From the NCBI RefSeq assembly GCF_050947335.1, contig NC_134984.1, forward strand, positions 10,397,926 through 10,461,925: a DNA stretch of 64,000 nucleotides, given 5' to 3'. The notes under the pieces were generated by a model, which was not told the DNA's origin, did not search any database, and saw nothing but the letters and a program-made list of their open reading frames with translations. This document shows positions 35,511 to 47,480 of this stretch, piece by piece. The position numbers were made by a program, and so were the translations under genes. Source of the stretch: Megachile rotundata (taxonomy: Eukaryota > Arthropoda > Insecta > Hymenoptera > Megachilidae). The stretch's first letter is position 1, and each line of letters starts with the position of its first letter.

Positions 35511-37140
35511 AAATTTCTTCGCGTCTAATTTTATGTCCAATAAATCCAATAGTAAAATTAGGAGATCTGAACCCATGCTAAAATCCCTGGTTACGTCACT
35601 ACTCGTGAATAATATACGTTCGAGGAATGTTTGCGTTATTGTGGGTTATTCGGGGAAGTCGAAGTACCGAAAAAGAATAATTTATGGTAATTTATGTTCG
35701 ATTGGAGAGGATGTTTCGACTTATTGAGTTTACAGTCCATGTGTTACCATATGGTACACCATATGGTGATAATTAAACTGTTCACGATATATACAATTAC
35801 TTTTTCTTTTTCGGTGCGAAATGCATAAACTGTTTGAAACTTTTTTCAGAAGAAACGTAAATGATTCGTTAAAAACATTATTCCATTTTACTATGGAATT
35901 CATATATTTCTACTGATATTCAGTTAATGTACAACGCAACGTTTAATTATTTTTTTATTATTTCAAATGTTTAATTATTTTAATGTTAAATAAGTATTCA
36001 GTATATTTTGATTATAAAGTCAGTCATAAATATAGAATTTTGTTTTAATTTTCAATTTAAAAAATTAATCAGAATATCAGATACATCAGAATGTATCCAG
36101 TTGAACCGAATAAAAAATTCAATTTGAATCAGTGAATAAAATTCATGCAATCCTAAAATATAAACATTTATACGACCTTACATAATAAATACCGTAATTC
36201 CCTAATTTGATAAAATTGTTTCACTTTTATTTTATTTCCGTTTTCATTCAAATCAAGTTGCTATTACATTACTTGTTTGAATTACTTTTTTTTATTAGTA
36301 ATTTTCGATATCATAAATTAAGATCTTTTATTGATTGCATTTACAAAAGACTATAAATAAACATTATCAGCTTTGCATTCGTATTTAATTTATTATAAAT
36401 ATAAATAATAATTCCAATCAGGTATAAAAATAATTAATCAAACTCTTTAAATTAATCACAAATTTAAAAGTAATCCCAATCTTGTAAGGAAAAATTTTAA
36501 GAATATTCTCCATATATAAAACGTGTTTTTTTCTCATCAAGAAACGGTGTAATTCACTAAATTTGTAAACGACGACTCTTTTTAACCCGAACAATCAAAT
36601 CTCCGTGAACTTCAATATTTCAGTTGCATTTAAGTTGTCTGAAAAGGAAGCAGAAAATGTAACAGAGCTTGCAATAAGTTTCAATTATCGAGTTTCCGAA
36701 AAAAGGAACGAAGAAAAGGAAGAAAGCAGACGAAAGGAGATAAAAGAAAACGCGCGAAACTATTGTTTTCTTTGCCAGAGGTATCTCAATGTTTCATTTT
36801 CCCCTGAGGTATTGCTGGATTTATCTTTCGTTTGAATAGGAACGATTCTATGTAAAAATGTAAAGCGTCGTTTCGTGAGAGATGAAGTTCGAATCGATGC
36901 TTTTCTTTTCGTTATGATTGTGTTCAGAAATCTGTCAGGATCGTCTCAGAAATTTACGTTTGTGCCGCTTTCCACTATGTTGCAATAAACTCTCATTATA
37001 CTTGGTTATGAACTAGATCGAGAACGTAGATTCATTCTGCATGTTCCAATTTTCAAATCACGGTTCCTCAGTTGATCAATGAATTTTAAAATGGAACCGT
37101 GGGTGATTACTTTTTCTTTTTTCATTGTATTCGAAGTGTT
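35511..37140. other. Unique AT-rich DNA
   Basis: No gene recognised. A double palindrome ACCATATGGT-ac-ACCATATGGT lies at 35746-35767. A 76-residue frame at 36605-36835 includes a Glu/Lys/Arg-rich stretch but starts without ATG and is not supported. Confidence 0.4.
35746..35767. repeat. Tandem palindrome ACCATATGGT x2
   Basis: Two copies of the 10-bp palindrome are separated by ac; the whole 22-mer is itself nearly symmetrical. The core CATATG is an E-box variant. Function unknown. Confidence 0.6.
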
Positions 37141-37144
37141 CACT

Positions 37145-37985
37145 CAAGTTTGCAAGTAATTTACTTTCTATTATGCGTTGCATGAATGTACTTTCGTTTT
37201 AATGCAACATAAAGGATGTGTAATTTACTGACTATGAGTTTTTACCAAAAGATTATTGAATGCATGAGTTGGTATTCTTATACGCACTGTATATTATGCT
37301 ACAAACCCTTATATTTTATTAAACATTGTTGGAATTTCGAAATGAACTCTTCCTCTTTTAATTTAAGAATTTATTAACTATTTATACGACACGTCTTTAT
37401 TATCCGCCTTCTGAATCTATTCGAATTGCCACGTGCTACCGCGGACCAGCTCGCGTGTCGTAAATTACCGAAGATTGCCGAATCGTTCTGATTGACTCGA
37501 ACGCGTCTTATCAGAGACATGCAGTTGTTCCTTTTTAACAAACATAAATAAATGAGTAACAATTTCTTAAAGAAGCGGGTACATGCATGTTTATTCAAGT
37601 TTGCAATTTACTTTCTATTATGCATTGCATGAATGTACTTTCGTTTTAATGCAACATAAAGGATGTGTAATTTACTGACTATGAGTTTTTACCAAAAGAT
37701 TATTGAATGCATGAGTTGGTATTCTTATACGCACTGTATATTATGCTACAAACCCTTATATTTTATTAAACATTGTTGGAATTTCGAAATGAACTCTTCC
37801 TCTTTTAATTTAAGAATTTATTAACTATTTATACGACACGTCTTTATTATTCGCCTTCCGAATCTATTCGAATTGCCACGTGCTACCGCGGACCGGCTCG
37901 CGTGCCGTAAATTACCGAAGATTGCCGAATCGTTCTGATTGACTCGGACGCATCCTATCGGAGAGATGCAGCTGTTTTTTAACGT
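37145..37985. repeat. Tandem segmental duplication, two ~390-bp copies
   Basis: Copy 1 starts at 37145 and copy 2 at 37596 (caagtttgcaa in both), 447-451 bp apart. About 220 bp of AT-rich sequence (from the gaatgtactttcg word on) is identical between copies, while the following ~130 bp GC-rich part (ccacgtgctaccgcggacc...) differs at about ten positions, nearly all transitions. Copy 1 has an extra gtaa near its start. A non-duplicated spacer of about 60 bp separates them. Confidence 0.93.
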
Positions 37986-39383
37986 TCCTTTCATAAACAG
38001 TTTTGTTATTTAGATAAGTTGTTCTAGCAATCTTCTTTATCAGGATGATAGAGACAATTATATACTTGTATTTACTATTTCATTACTTTTTAATATATTT
38101 TAAATACGCAGAAAATTAACGATGTATCTTGAAGTACTTTTACGCCTATGTATCAATTCCTTTACTCACTCGTTACTGTGTAACTGAACAATTTTTTATT
38201 TTATACAGAGCCAACTCACTATTTCACTGACTCACTCCGTTGTACTACAAAATATATGTTCATCAAATATTATTTTCTTACCAGTTTCCAGTCCTAGATT
38301 TTTTCTAACACCTTCACATTTGCATCTCTGGATGCAGTGTAATTATAATTGCGTGGACACGTGTATTTATTGAGAAACGTAACAGGAATTCCTTGACATG
38401 CACGACAACCGGTAATAATCGAACAACAAAAATCGGATCCGATAAATCTGGATTGGTAGCAAGATAGAAACTGGGAGAATGAATGCACCGTCAATGAATG
38501 AATCGTGTATATAGTACATATATAAACGACACTGTCGTCAGTGAAACTTGCATTCTCTAGGATCGGTTTGTTCGATATCGTATCGAACGGAGTCGGAAAT
38601 TGGTGACAGCAAAACCGATATGTCGAACGTCATCTACATCCTTTCTTCTCTCTTTCTGTTACTCTTCAAGTTCCAAGGTCATTGCTAGCATCGTGTATTG
38701 GCAAAGTTTCATTTATGAATGCCACGATTTTCCTTGACCGATACACGAGCACGTGTGCCGTTCGATTGAACTTCTAACGTTATTAAATTTATTCCTTTTG
38801 TTTTACATCGGAGAGTGGGGAAACTGAAAGCACTCTGCAGAATTCGAACGAAATTTAGAAAAATAAGACCACTGTGAATTTTTAGAGAAACGTACAAAAT
38901 AATAAAGAATTCAAGAATAAATTAAGGATAGTTTAGTATAAAATATACTGGATAATTTAGTGTAGGTTTTTATCAAATTTTTGAAATATACAAATATGTA
39001 TTTTTATGGTTAATTTGACTGTGGATCACTTTTAATTTATGGACCAGCAGGGAATACATTTTTGTCGAGCATTTATATACAGGTGGTTTTATTTAAATTA
39101 TTTTCTGTGTGATCAGTAGAAAAAAATCTGTTGTAAGTTTATATGGTTTCCATCTTTTTTAAATACTAAATATGCATCCTGGAACTGTATAACCTTGTAT
39201 CAGTTATATTTTCTACTTTTAATAGCAGCAAGGTAAATGAGATGTTCAATTTAAATGAGACCTGTATGATGATGCAGTAAATATCAGCAGTTAGTGAGAG
39301 CTGCTGTAGCAGGTACACATACGGCTATAATAGTTAAGGATTAGTATTAAAATTTTTTAATGAAACATAGTATAGGTTAGACA
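37986..39383. other. Spacer with a GC-richer patch at 38310-38700
   Basis: No gene recognised. The patch holds gatcggtttgttcgatatcg and several TCGA/CG words; small open frames on the - strand lack recognisable features. Confidence 0.35.
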
Positions 39384-39389
39384 TTAGTG

Positions 39390-39640
39390 AATGTACACAT
39401 GTGGATACATGTAAACATTGTGGAACGTAGAAATATTTATTTTTGTGGATATTGGGGCATAGAGAAATTTGAACATATGTGGATGTTGGAAAATATAGGA
39501 ATTTGGATACATGTGGACATTAGAAAATATAGGAATTTGGGTATATGTGGACATTGGAAATATAAGGATACATGTGGACACTGAGAATACAGAAATTTCG
39601 ATACATGTGGACATTGAGAATATATTGTAGAAATTTATAT
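39390..39640 (+). repeat. ~35-bp tandem repeat (ATACATGTGGACATT type)
   Basis: tggatacatgtggacatt / tgggtatatgtggacatt / aggatacatgtggacact / tcgatacatgtggacattg recur with interleaved agaaaatataggaattt. At least five units, decaying outward. Confidence 0.85.
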
Positions 39641-39736
39641 ATGAATATTTGAGAAAATAGAAGTTGGGAATATAAAAATTTAGGAAACATATAAAGTGAT
39701 TTGTAGAAGACTGATAATTTGTAATAATTAAAGTTA

Positions 39737-39990
39737 TTAACTCATTGACTGTCATGGTCCATCCTAGTATTTCTATCGCTACCAGTCTTCTATAATTAAA
39801 TAATTATCAAATCAAGTAAACAAAGTAAACTGAGTACTGCTGGTACCAAGTAACAAGACACCAATTTAAATCTGTATATTTAAAAATCAAGTCCTTAATG
39901 AAAATTAAGAACGTTCTCAGAATAACAATTTTTATTCATATTGTCACATAAAATATGCATATATATTGACCACGTCAATGAACGTATTAA
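39737..39990. mobile_element. Likely TTAA-flanked non-autonomous element, 254 bp
   Basis: Left edge TTAACTCATTGACTGTCA then tggtc; right edge in reverse complement is TTAATACGTTCATTGACG then tggtc. The block TCATTGAC and the later TGGTC agree, with small indels. Both edges are TTAA. There is no coding capacity. Length matches the 246- and 269-bp elements elsewhere in the window. Confidence 0.5.
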
Positions 39991-40859
39991 AATAAAAGTT
40001 TGATTCAAAAGAATCGTACATGGACAACTTAGTTGCTTGCGTTGGTAGGTGTACTAAATTATCTACTTCATCAACGTAAACTGGGTTTACATAGTTTTCA
40101 CAGTGGAGTTCTTCTATATTAGTTAGAAACTTGCCTTCATTACGAGTAGAGATATAACAGTCATTAACATCTCACAGTAGGTAGTCTCGTTTGCTATTCC
40201 AGGAGCGTTAGTCCTATTGGCGCGAAATTACGGGCGATCACGTTTGCCAATCGGTGCCTAACAAGGATCTCGAAGGACGTCGGGTTTCCTCGAACTTTCC
40301 CACTTACCGTTCGTTCAATTCGTACTAGGGCTATAAACCAAATTCTAGTATTCGAAGTATTCGAATTTCAAAATTCGAGATAAGAGCCGTAAAAATTCGA
40401 GTAATTCAGATAACTTCGAATACGGTCGAAATTCGAATACTTTGAAATTATTTTAATTATTCGAACACATTCGGGAGCACTAGTAGCATTTTTCGTAGCA
40501 CTAGTTCAAACATCTATTTTGAATTTTCTGAACTTTTTGTATTAACACGTGTTTTATGATAAATAAGTCTTTTTATAGATATCATTAACACTAATGGTGC
40601 ACATACATTAGATCATTAAATGATACGTTTTAGTTTCATCATTAAATCAGTTTCATCATCAATCAATAAATGAGAGTATTAATATCGTTGAAATACATCA
40701 GTCATTATTTTTTGTGATATTATTAGTATACTAATGTCAGTCATAATGAACTTTAAGTCTGATAAATGTACATATAAATGACAATATTGTAAAGGACAGT
40801 GATTAATAGTATAATTATAATATTAATAATCACATCTATTTGTAGATTAGATATAGGGT
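39991..40859. other. Spacer with GC-rich patch and ATTCGAA cluster
   Basis: 40190-40330 is GC-rich (ggagcgttagtcctattggc and following). From 40345 to 40465 the word attcgaa / ttcgaat recurs about eight times. The rest is AT-rich and plain. Confidence 0.4.
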
Positions 40860-41045
40860 GGTGGGAAAAATTGGGAATTTGAATATTTAGAAATCCAAGA
40901 ATTTGGATATTCAGGTAGAGCTTTCAGAATATGAAGATATAGAAATTTATAAACTTGAGACTTTCTAAAAATTTGAAAACTCAATTCCAATATTTCGGTA
41001 TGTGGAAATATAATTGTATTGAAACTTTGAGATTGTAAAAATGAT
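40860..41045 (+). repeat. Decayed GAATTTG / GATATTT short-period sequence
   Basis: gggaatttgaatatttagaa and similar words with no exact period, of the same class as the large arrays. Confidence 0.45.
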
Positions 41046-41089
41046 CAGCTTTACTAAAAAAGGTAGTTATTCAAAATATACTTTACGTT

Positions 41090-41720
41090 CCACCATCACA
41101 TGATCCTGAACCGACTACCGAACAGAGTGTGCATATTTGATCATCTAAAGTAGAAAAAGTCCCTACATATCCTCATTCTGGGATAACAATAATTTACAGC
41201 AGCCATGACCGAGGAGGAACTCAGAATTCATAGAGTCCCGTGGCTCGCAGTTCCAGGTTTGTTCGAGTTACAACGTAACCTTGTTCTAGATGGTGCGAAT
41301 ACTGTTGCAATTTTGTATACTACCCCTCGTCCGGCCAAGCTGGTTACGTTTTGTGGAAAACCCGAACGAACGGTTTCATTGCAGTTCAAGGATACAACTG
41401 ACGTATACGTTGCTTTGTCCTGAATTTAGCCAGGGCTGAACGTAACGACGGGTGGTCGTTAAAGGCAAAACCTGCTACTATATAGGTAGCACGAGCTCCT
41501 CTGTTCCTTCCTCAGCTCATTCACGATGACAATAATTGGCTAATTAAGTCACCCTCACGCACGTCCATTGCCCTCGGTCGGTGTTCCGGTAATTCAGTTC
41601 CAGGCGTCTCTTCCTGTGACACAACAATGTAGGTCAATCGACGCGTGTGCCATAAACTGTGAGGCTATGCGAATTCGTTTCACGCTTCCGACTTACAGCC
41701 CCTGACCGTACATAATTAGG
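41090..41720. other. GC-rich island, candidate regulatory module
   Basis: About 600 bp of balanced composition within AT-rich DNA. It holds AGGTCA (about 41631), a homeodomain-type taatta (about 41544) and a TATA-like actatatagg (about 41478). A 72-residue frame begins at ATG 41205 in a good start context (gccatgacc) and has a possible donor (ccag then gtttgt) about 18 codons in, but it resembles nothing I know. Confidence 0.35.
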
Positions 41721-42520
41721 ATCACCCGTAAAAAATTTATTTTGCATAGGACAAATGAAAATAGAAAAAAATTGTGAATAAAGGGAAAGTGATGAAATAC
41801 CAAATAATCGTGTGTTCTAAACAGTATTCGATTTATGGCTACGTGGTCAATTTTTACTTTCAAATACATGTGTCAAATACATGCTTATAATTATAATAAA
41901 ATTGCAATATAATTAGTATAATATAAAAACTATATTATACTATTTAACATATTGTAATTTTATAATAATTTATGTATATATTCATCTCATTATTATAATG
42001 GCATATTATAGTCTTATCACTTCCTAGTTATTTTACAATACCCTTCGATAAATACAAGTAGTAATAAGATAATACAACTACAAATAAAAAGTAACGATTT
42101 ATTGCATAAAGGAGTTTCTATAATTACATAAACTGTTCGTAAAAGCAAGAGAGTTGCAGACAATGTTGCATGACAAGTTGCATCAAATTTGATAGGAGAT
42201 AAGAAAAAGCTGTCGAGGAGAAAGTTGAATGGAATGATGATATCTATTTTTTTGCGACCTCATTTTCTTCACGAACTCAACCATGCACCAGAAAATGCAA
42301 ATGCATGTGTTCTTTATAATGAAATTGCATATTTCTTCTTGCTTGTGTCGGCTCCTTAGAACTTTGTGTATTAAGGTATTATGTATTAAGGTAGCATGTT
42401 CAAAATACATTGTCATGTTCTATATGTCGTATCTTTTTTATTCAACTTCAATACATACATAACTTTGATAAATTTGGTGAATGAAAATAACATTCCGATA
42501 CTATCAATCGACAATATTCC
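41721..42520. other. Unique AT-rich spacer
   Basis: No recognised features. Confidence 0.35.
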
Positions 42521-42525
42521 GACAG

Positions 42526-42960
42526 TATCGATATTTATCAATGAAAGTATCGATAGTCTTATCTTTATATCGATTTTTGCTTCCTCGATTGCTCGGCTGA
42601 GAGTGCAAGGGCTTCCCTCGGCGATTCTGCTTCGAATTTTTGCTCGTTTCCAGTCGTTCGACGCCTTGCCACGTCTGGCATGGCAGAGTCAACGGTTTTT
42701 TCGCGATTACCAAGCGCTTCGTTCTTGCAACGAAACGTCGACTTGGCGAATTTATCGTTAACGCGCCGATGCCTCCGGCTTCCAGTTTCTGTGGATTGAA
42801 CGACCCACGAGCTTTTCTTTTTTGCACTCTTCGCACAGAGTCGACGAGGATTTTAAAGCATGCTGACGTCGGACGTTCTTTTGACCGTTTCCTACCAGAT
42901 GGCTTGGAATTAGAGTCTCGTAAAAACGGAATAATTTTTCAAATACCGAGTTCTTAGATA
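42526..42960. promoter_or_regulatory. Paired TATCGATA sites ahead of a GC-rich island
   Basis: TATCGATA occurs at 42526-42533 and 42548-42555, with tatcaatcga just upstream and tatatcgat after. From about 42585 to 42900 the DNA is GC-rich with CpG. In flies this arrangement (DRE pair just upstream of a GC-rich start region) marks housekeeping promoters and boundaries. Overlapping open frames on both strands are unsupported as genes. Confidence 0.35.
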
Positions 42961-43743
42961 ATAGTTCGTGAATCTTGACGAATTGTTTCACTGATTTAGT
43001 TGATAGGTACAAGGATCACTGTATATTAGGAGACTCAATAAGGTTTTTGCCGTTTCTGTTTATTAGACAGTGTATGTATATGCTATAAAAGAAAGATAAT
43101 TGCAATAAAACTAATAATGCTAATAATGTTAAATTGTAATTCAGTATGTTAACAAGAATTACATGTTTTTAGACTCACAATTAGACGTTTAGAAATATCA
43201 TCATTTGGAACTTGGAATTTATTTATATAGTCATTTAGAAAATTACAAATTCAGAAGTTTAGAAAATTACAAATTTAGAAATATAGTAATTAGAAAGTTT
43301 ACGAATTTAAAAAATAAAAATACAGAAATATGAAATTTCAAATTTCCAAATATCAAAATTACAAATTTTCAAAACAACTTTAAAAGCTAACCCGATACAC
43401 GATGCGTATATAATAATTAATATAAATTGTATTTTAATATGATAGAAACTGATTATTAATGAAATTGCAGTAAACCGCTTTCTATAACAAAGATGTGAAC
43501 GTAGTTAATTCAGTTATCAACCTAATAAAACGATGATTTCCTACTTTCATTACTAATATACGCCGCTATCTTGTTAAACAGGATATTAGAAAAATAGTTC
43601 AAGGCTTTAGCGGCAGATAATACTTGCTAACTGGATACAAGGTCCTAATAAACGTGGTCAGAAAAATTTGTACCGTAATGATTATAAGCAGTTCTTTCTT
43701 ATCGTAATTTCCCTGTGATAAAATAAATTGGATTCTTTTATCG
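42961..43743. other. AT-rich spacer with decayed short-period sequence at 43180-43390
   Basis: 43180-43390 carries ttagaaaattacaaattt-like words. The rest shows nothing recognisable. Confidence 0.4.
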
Positions 43744-44790
43744 TTTTAGATATTTGAAAATTTAAGAGTTTAGGAGGTTTATCGATTTAGGGAGTTGAGT
43801 ATTTAGAATTTTAGGTATTTATGAATTCATGAATTTTTAAATTTTGGAAATTTAGGGATTTTGGAATATGGGAATTTTTGAATTTGGGTGCTTTCGAATT
43901 TCGGAATTTTAGAATTTTGGAATTTTGGAATTTGGAATTTGGAATTTGGAATTTGGGAATTTGGGAATTTGGAAGTTTTGGAAGTTTTGGAATTTGGATA
44001 TTTTGGAATTTGGATATTTTGGAATTTGGATATTTTGGAATTTGGATATTTTGGAATTTGGATATTTTGGAATTTGGATATTTTGGAATTTTGGAATTTG
44101 GAATTTGGAATTTTGGAATTTGGATATTTTGGAATTTGGATATTTTGGAATTTGGATATTTTGGAATTGGGATATTTTGGAATTTGGATATTTGGAATTT
44201 GGATATTTTAGAATTTGGATATTTTGGAATTTGGATATTTTGGAATTTGGATATTTTGGAATTTGGATATTTTGGAATTTGGATATTTTGGAATTTGGAT
44301 ATTTTGGAATTTGGATATTTTGGAATTTGGATATTTTGGAATTTGGATATTTTGGAATTTGGATATTTTGGAATTTGGATATTTTGGAATTTGGATATTT
44401 TGGAATTTGGATATTTTGGAATTTAGAAATTTTGGAATTTCGATATTTTGGAATTTGGAAATTTTGGAATTTGGAAATTTTGGAATTTGGTAATTGGAAA
44501 TTTGGAAATTTTGGAATTTGGAAATTGGAAATTTTGGAATTTGGATATTTTGGAATTTGGATATTTTGGAATTTGGATATTTTGGAATTTGGATATTTTG
44601 GAATTTGGATATTTTGGAATTTGGATATTTTGGAATTTGGAAATTTTGGAAATTGGAAATTTGGAAGTTTGGAATTTGGGAATTTGGAAATTTTTGAATT
44701 TTTGAATTTAGGAATCTAGGAATTTTGAAATTTGAGAATTTGAGAATTTGGGAATTTTGTTATTTTTGAATCTGAGAATCTAGAAATATA
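43744..44790 (+). repeat. 16-bp satellite AATTTGGATATTTTGG (two 8-mers), ~1 kb
   Basis: Between 43985 and 44700 the 16-mer repeats some 35 times, with a nearly perfect run from about 44206 to 44420; a GGAATTT-type border lies at each side. The unit is two related 8-mers, aatttgga and tattttgg. Because 16 leaves remainder 1 when divided by 3, all three + frames stay open and give the same 16-residue cycle (ILEFGYFGIWIFWNLD), up to 264 residues. These are not genes. Confidence 0.96.
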
Positions 44791-45863
44791 GGGTATTATG
44801 AATCCTGTAATTCCGCAATTTCGCAATATGAGAATTTAGGAACTTAACCATCTAGAAATTCAAAAATTGTTGGTATTTAAAGACCCACTTACCTTTTTCT
44901 CCAATTCTTTGAGTACTTCTTGCATTTAAAATTCTGAATCCCCTTTTTAGCACCCTGCACTTCTACTAGTTTGTTTAATTCCAAGTTGGAAGTTCCTTTC
45001 ATTTCATTTTCATGTTGATATTCGACGTAGATTACTTCATAAGTACACCTCGAAATTTTAATATTGATTTATTCTTTCTTCTCTGTATAAAATTAATTAA
45101 TTCAACGTAGTAATTGATATATTTTTTCAAAATCTTGTTAAAAGAATTAACAAGTTAAATTTGTCTAATTTTGATAAAAAGCAAGGTTTACTTTTTCAAA
45201 CGTTAGGTATAAATTACCTTTTCACATATTATAAGATTTTAAATGAACATAATTTCAGTAAAAAATATTGCAGCTTCAACTTAATAATTATATCTTAATA
45301 TAATTAATTGACTATTATCATCATAATATTCATTTTATCAAAAAATTTGCAGTAGCAAACTGAAACACTGAATTAATAAACTAATACACTGAAACTCAAA
45401 ATATTGTTGTATTTTGTTGTATAAATACTAATAGCTATTTCTACCTAATATTCCATACAACTTTCATTTATTCAGAACATTATAGTTCTCCTGCATAATG
45501 CTCAAGATGATTTGCAGAAATGTTGGAATTCGATCGGGAAGAAAGTCTCAAATCAAAGTAATACACTTTCATTTTGATTGGTCTGAGACTATGTACTCAA
45601 ATTTAATTCCACGATCTCCAGCAATGTGATCTGGAGTTCCATTTCTGTTCGACACGTTTTCTAAGCTCTTGGGATTTGCGGTTCGTCGATAAGCTATCGA
45701 GGCCAGAAGAATCGTAGAGAGTCCGTGTCATAGGTCCATTATCGACCACTAAAACGAGACATGTACGAAACTAAATCACGTTTGATTACAAATACCACGA
45801 GTTATTTTAACAGGTTGCTTGTCAAAAAATATATATTTGTAAGATAGAATGAAAATCTAATTA
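44791..45863. other. Spacer, mostly AT-rich
   Basis: No gene recognised. A moderately GC-rich patch lies at 45590-45770 (gttcgacacgttttctaagc and following). Confidence 0.35.
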
Positions 45864-46132
45864 TTAACCTTTCGACCGTGATGCACTTTCGCACGGAACC
45901 ATTAATATATGGGGTGTTCCTACACTGACCTATACTGAACGTATACTGACCGTACTATGTGAAATTTTGTAGTTAGGGTGTAATTTGTAAAATTCAGTTT
46001 CTGTATTGAAAGACATCGAAAAGTCTAACATTTTCTTTAGTTCAGTTTTCGAGTTATACGTGAGTGAAAATTGCTGTATATTGATAGGTGTATAAGGGCG
46101 TATTTATACATCGTTTCTAGTCAAAGGGTTAA
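45864..46132. mobile_element. Probable piggyBac-like non-autonomous element, 269 bp
   Basis: Left edge TTAACCTTTCGACCGTGATG; right edge in reverse complement TTAACCCTTTGACTAGAAAC. The first ~13 bases agree apart from one base missing on the left and one mismatch. Both edges are TTAA. Near the left end ccgtg...cacgg forms a small hairpin, as in the other elements. There is no coding capacity. Confidence 0.65.
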
Positions 46133-46254
46133 AGGTGAACACTGAAAATAACAGGGTCGAATATTATTGAATATGTGTAGAAGTTTATTGGGACATTGAT
46201 TCAATTTATTTTGAACTGTTACGGTTATTTCAAGTGTATTGTAAATTGTAGAAA

Positions 46255-47045
46255 AATAAAATAGTGAAGTAGTGAAATAGTGAAATAGTAAAACAGTAAC
46301 ATAATAATCAATAAAATGATAAAATAGCAAAACAGCTAAATAATAAAGAAGCAAAATAGTAAAATAATAAAAATGATAAAGCAGTAAAATAGTACAAAGT
46401 ATGACAGCAAAATGATAAAATAGTAAAATAGCAATATAGTAAAAGATGCAATATAGCAAAATATGCAATATAACAAACTGTGCAATATAGCAAAATAGTA
46501 AAATATGTTGTGTAACAAAATATGCAATTAGTCAAACAGTAAAATATGCATTATAACATAGTATGCAATATAGCCAAATATGCAATATAACAGACTATGT
46601 AATATAATAAACTATGCAATATAACAAATTATACGATTTAGTGAAATATGCCGTATAACAAACTGTGCAAAAACGCGAATTATACAATATAACAAACTAT
46701 GCAATATAGCAAATTATGCAATATAGCAATATAGCAAAATAGTAAAATAGTAAAATAGTAAAATAGTAAAATAGTAAAATAGTAAAATAGTAAAATAGTA
46801 AAATAGTAAAATAGTAAAATAGTAAAATAGTAAAATAGTAAAAATCATAAAGCACTAAAATAGTACAAAGTAGAACAGTAAAATGATAAAATAGTAAAAT
46901 GGCAATATAGTAAAATATGCAATATAACACAATATGCAATACAGCAAAATAGTAAAGATATTGAAATAATACAAATAGTAAACTAGTAATGTAATACTAC
47001 TAGTAAAGATGAAATAGCAAATAACACACTAAAAATGACATAATC
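46255..47045 (-). repeat. AGTAAAAT / AATATGCA 8-bp array
   Basis: agtaaaat repeats perfectly about 13 times from 46738 to 46842, with many variants around it (agtgaaat, agcaaaat, atgcaatatagcaaa). Open frames on the - strand encode only Tyr/Phe/Leu-rich cycles and are by-products. Confidence 0.95.
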
Positions 47046-47480
47046 ACGAAACATCAATAGTGACATAATAACAGTACTCTACTATTCTATCCTTAATCGG
47101 AATAACTGAATGATACAATATTATAATAGTGCAGTAATAAAAGAGCTGGCAAGACATTTCTGAACGCTGTTTTCTAAAACAACGTTGGCGTATTTGGCAG
47201 ACTTTCAGGACACCTTGTATACATGTGGGCATACGAGGATCGCATATAACAGAGAATGTGGTGCACCAAGACCGTTGCACCGTAACGTTACCTCCACACA
47301 TGCACTGTATACACTGTACACAGTTTCAGGGCTTATTTGCATAGTCTGCTCGACTGTCTGGCCAACGGAAGCCGACTACGAATTCCTGCTAGGACAGCCG
47401 CCTGTGTCAAGTGCAGCTAATTCATTTCGCCGACTACACTGTTCAGCAAATTTTATAATAACTTTTTTCATCTCTTAGAA
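47046..47480. other. GC-rich island
   Basis: 47150-47440 contains gcgtatttggcagactttc, ccgttgcaccgtaacgttac and other GC-balanced sequence. A 97-residue + frame and an 85-residue - frame overlap here; neither is recognisable. Confidence 0.35.

Noticed and set aside
36605..36835. Glu/Lys/Arg-rich 76-residue frame
   Set aside because: Starts without ATG, lies in unique AT-rich DNA and has no partner exons.
41205..41423. 72-residue frame with a good ATG context
   Set aside because: No recognisable similarity and no supporting splice acceptor upstream; kept only as a note under the GC-rich island.
43878..44719. Open frames of up to 264 residues in three + frames
   Set aside because: They lie wholly in a 16-bp tandem array whose unit has no stop codon; all frames give the same cycle.
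46121..46939. Hydrophobic Tyr/Phe/Leu-rich - strand frames that look like membrane proteins
   Set aside because: Translations of the AGTAAAAT array; the hydrophobic look follows from the octamer.
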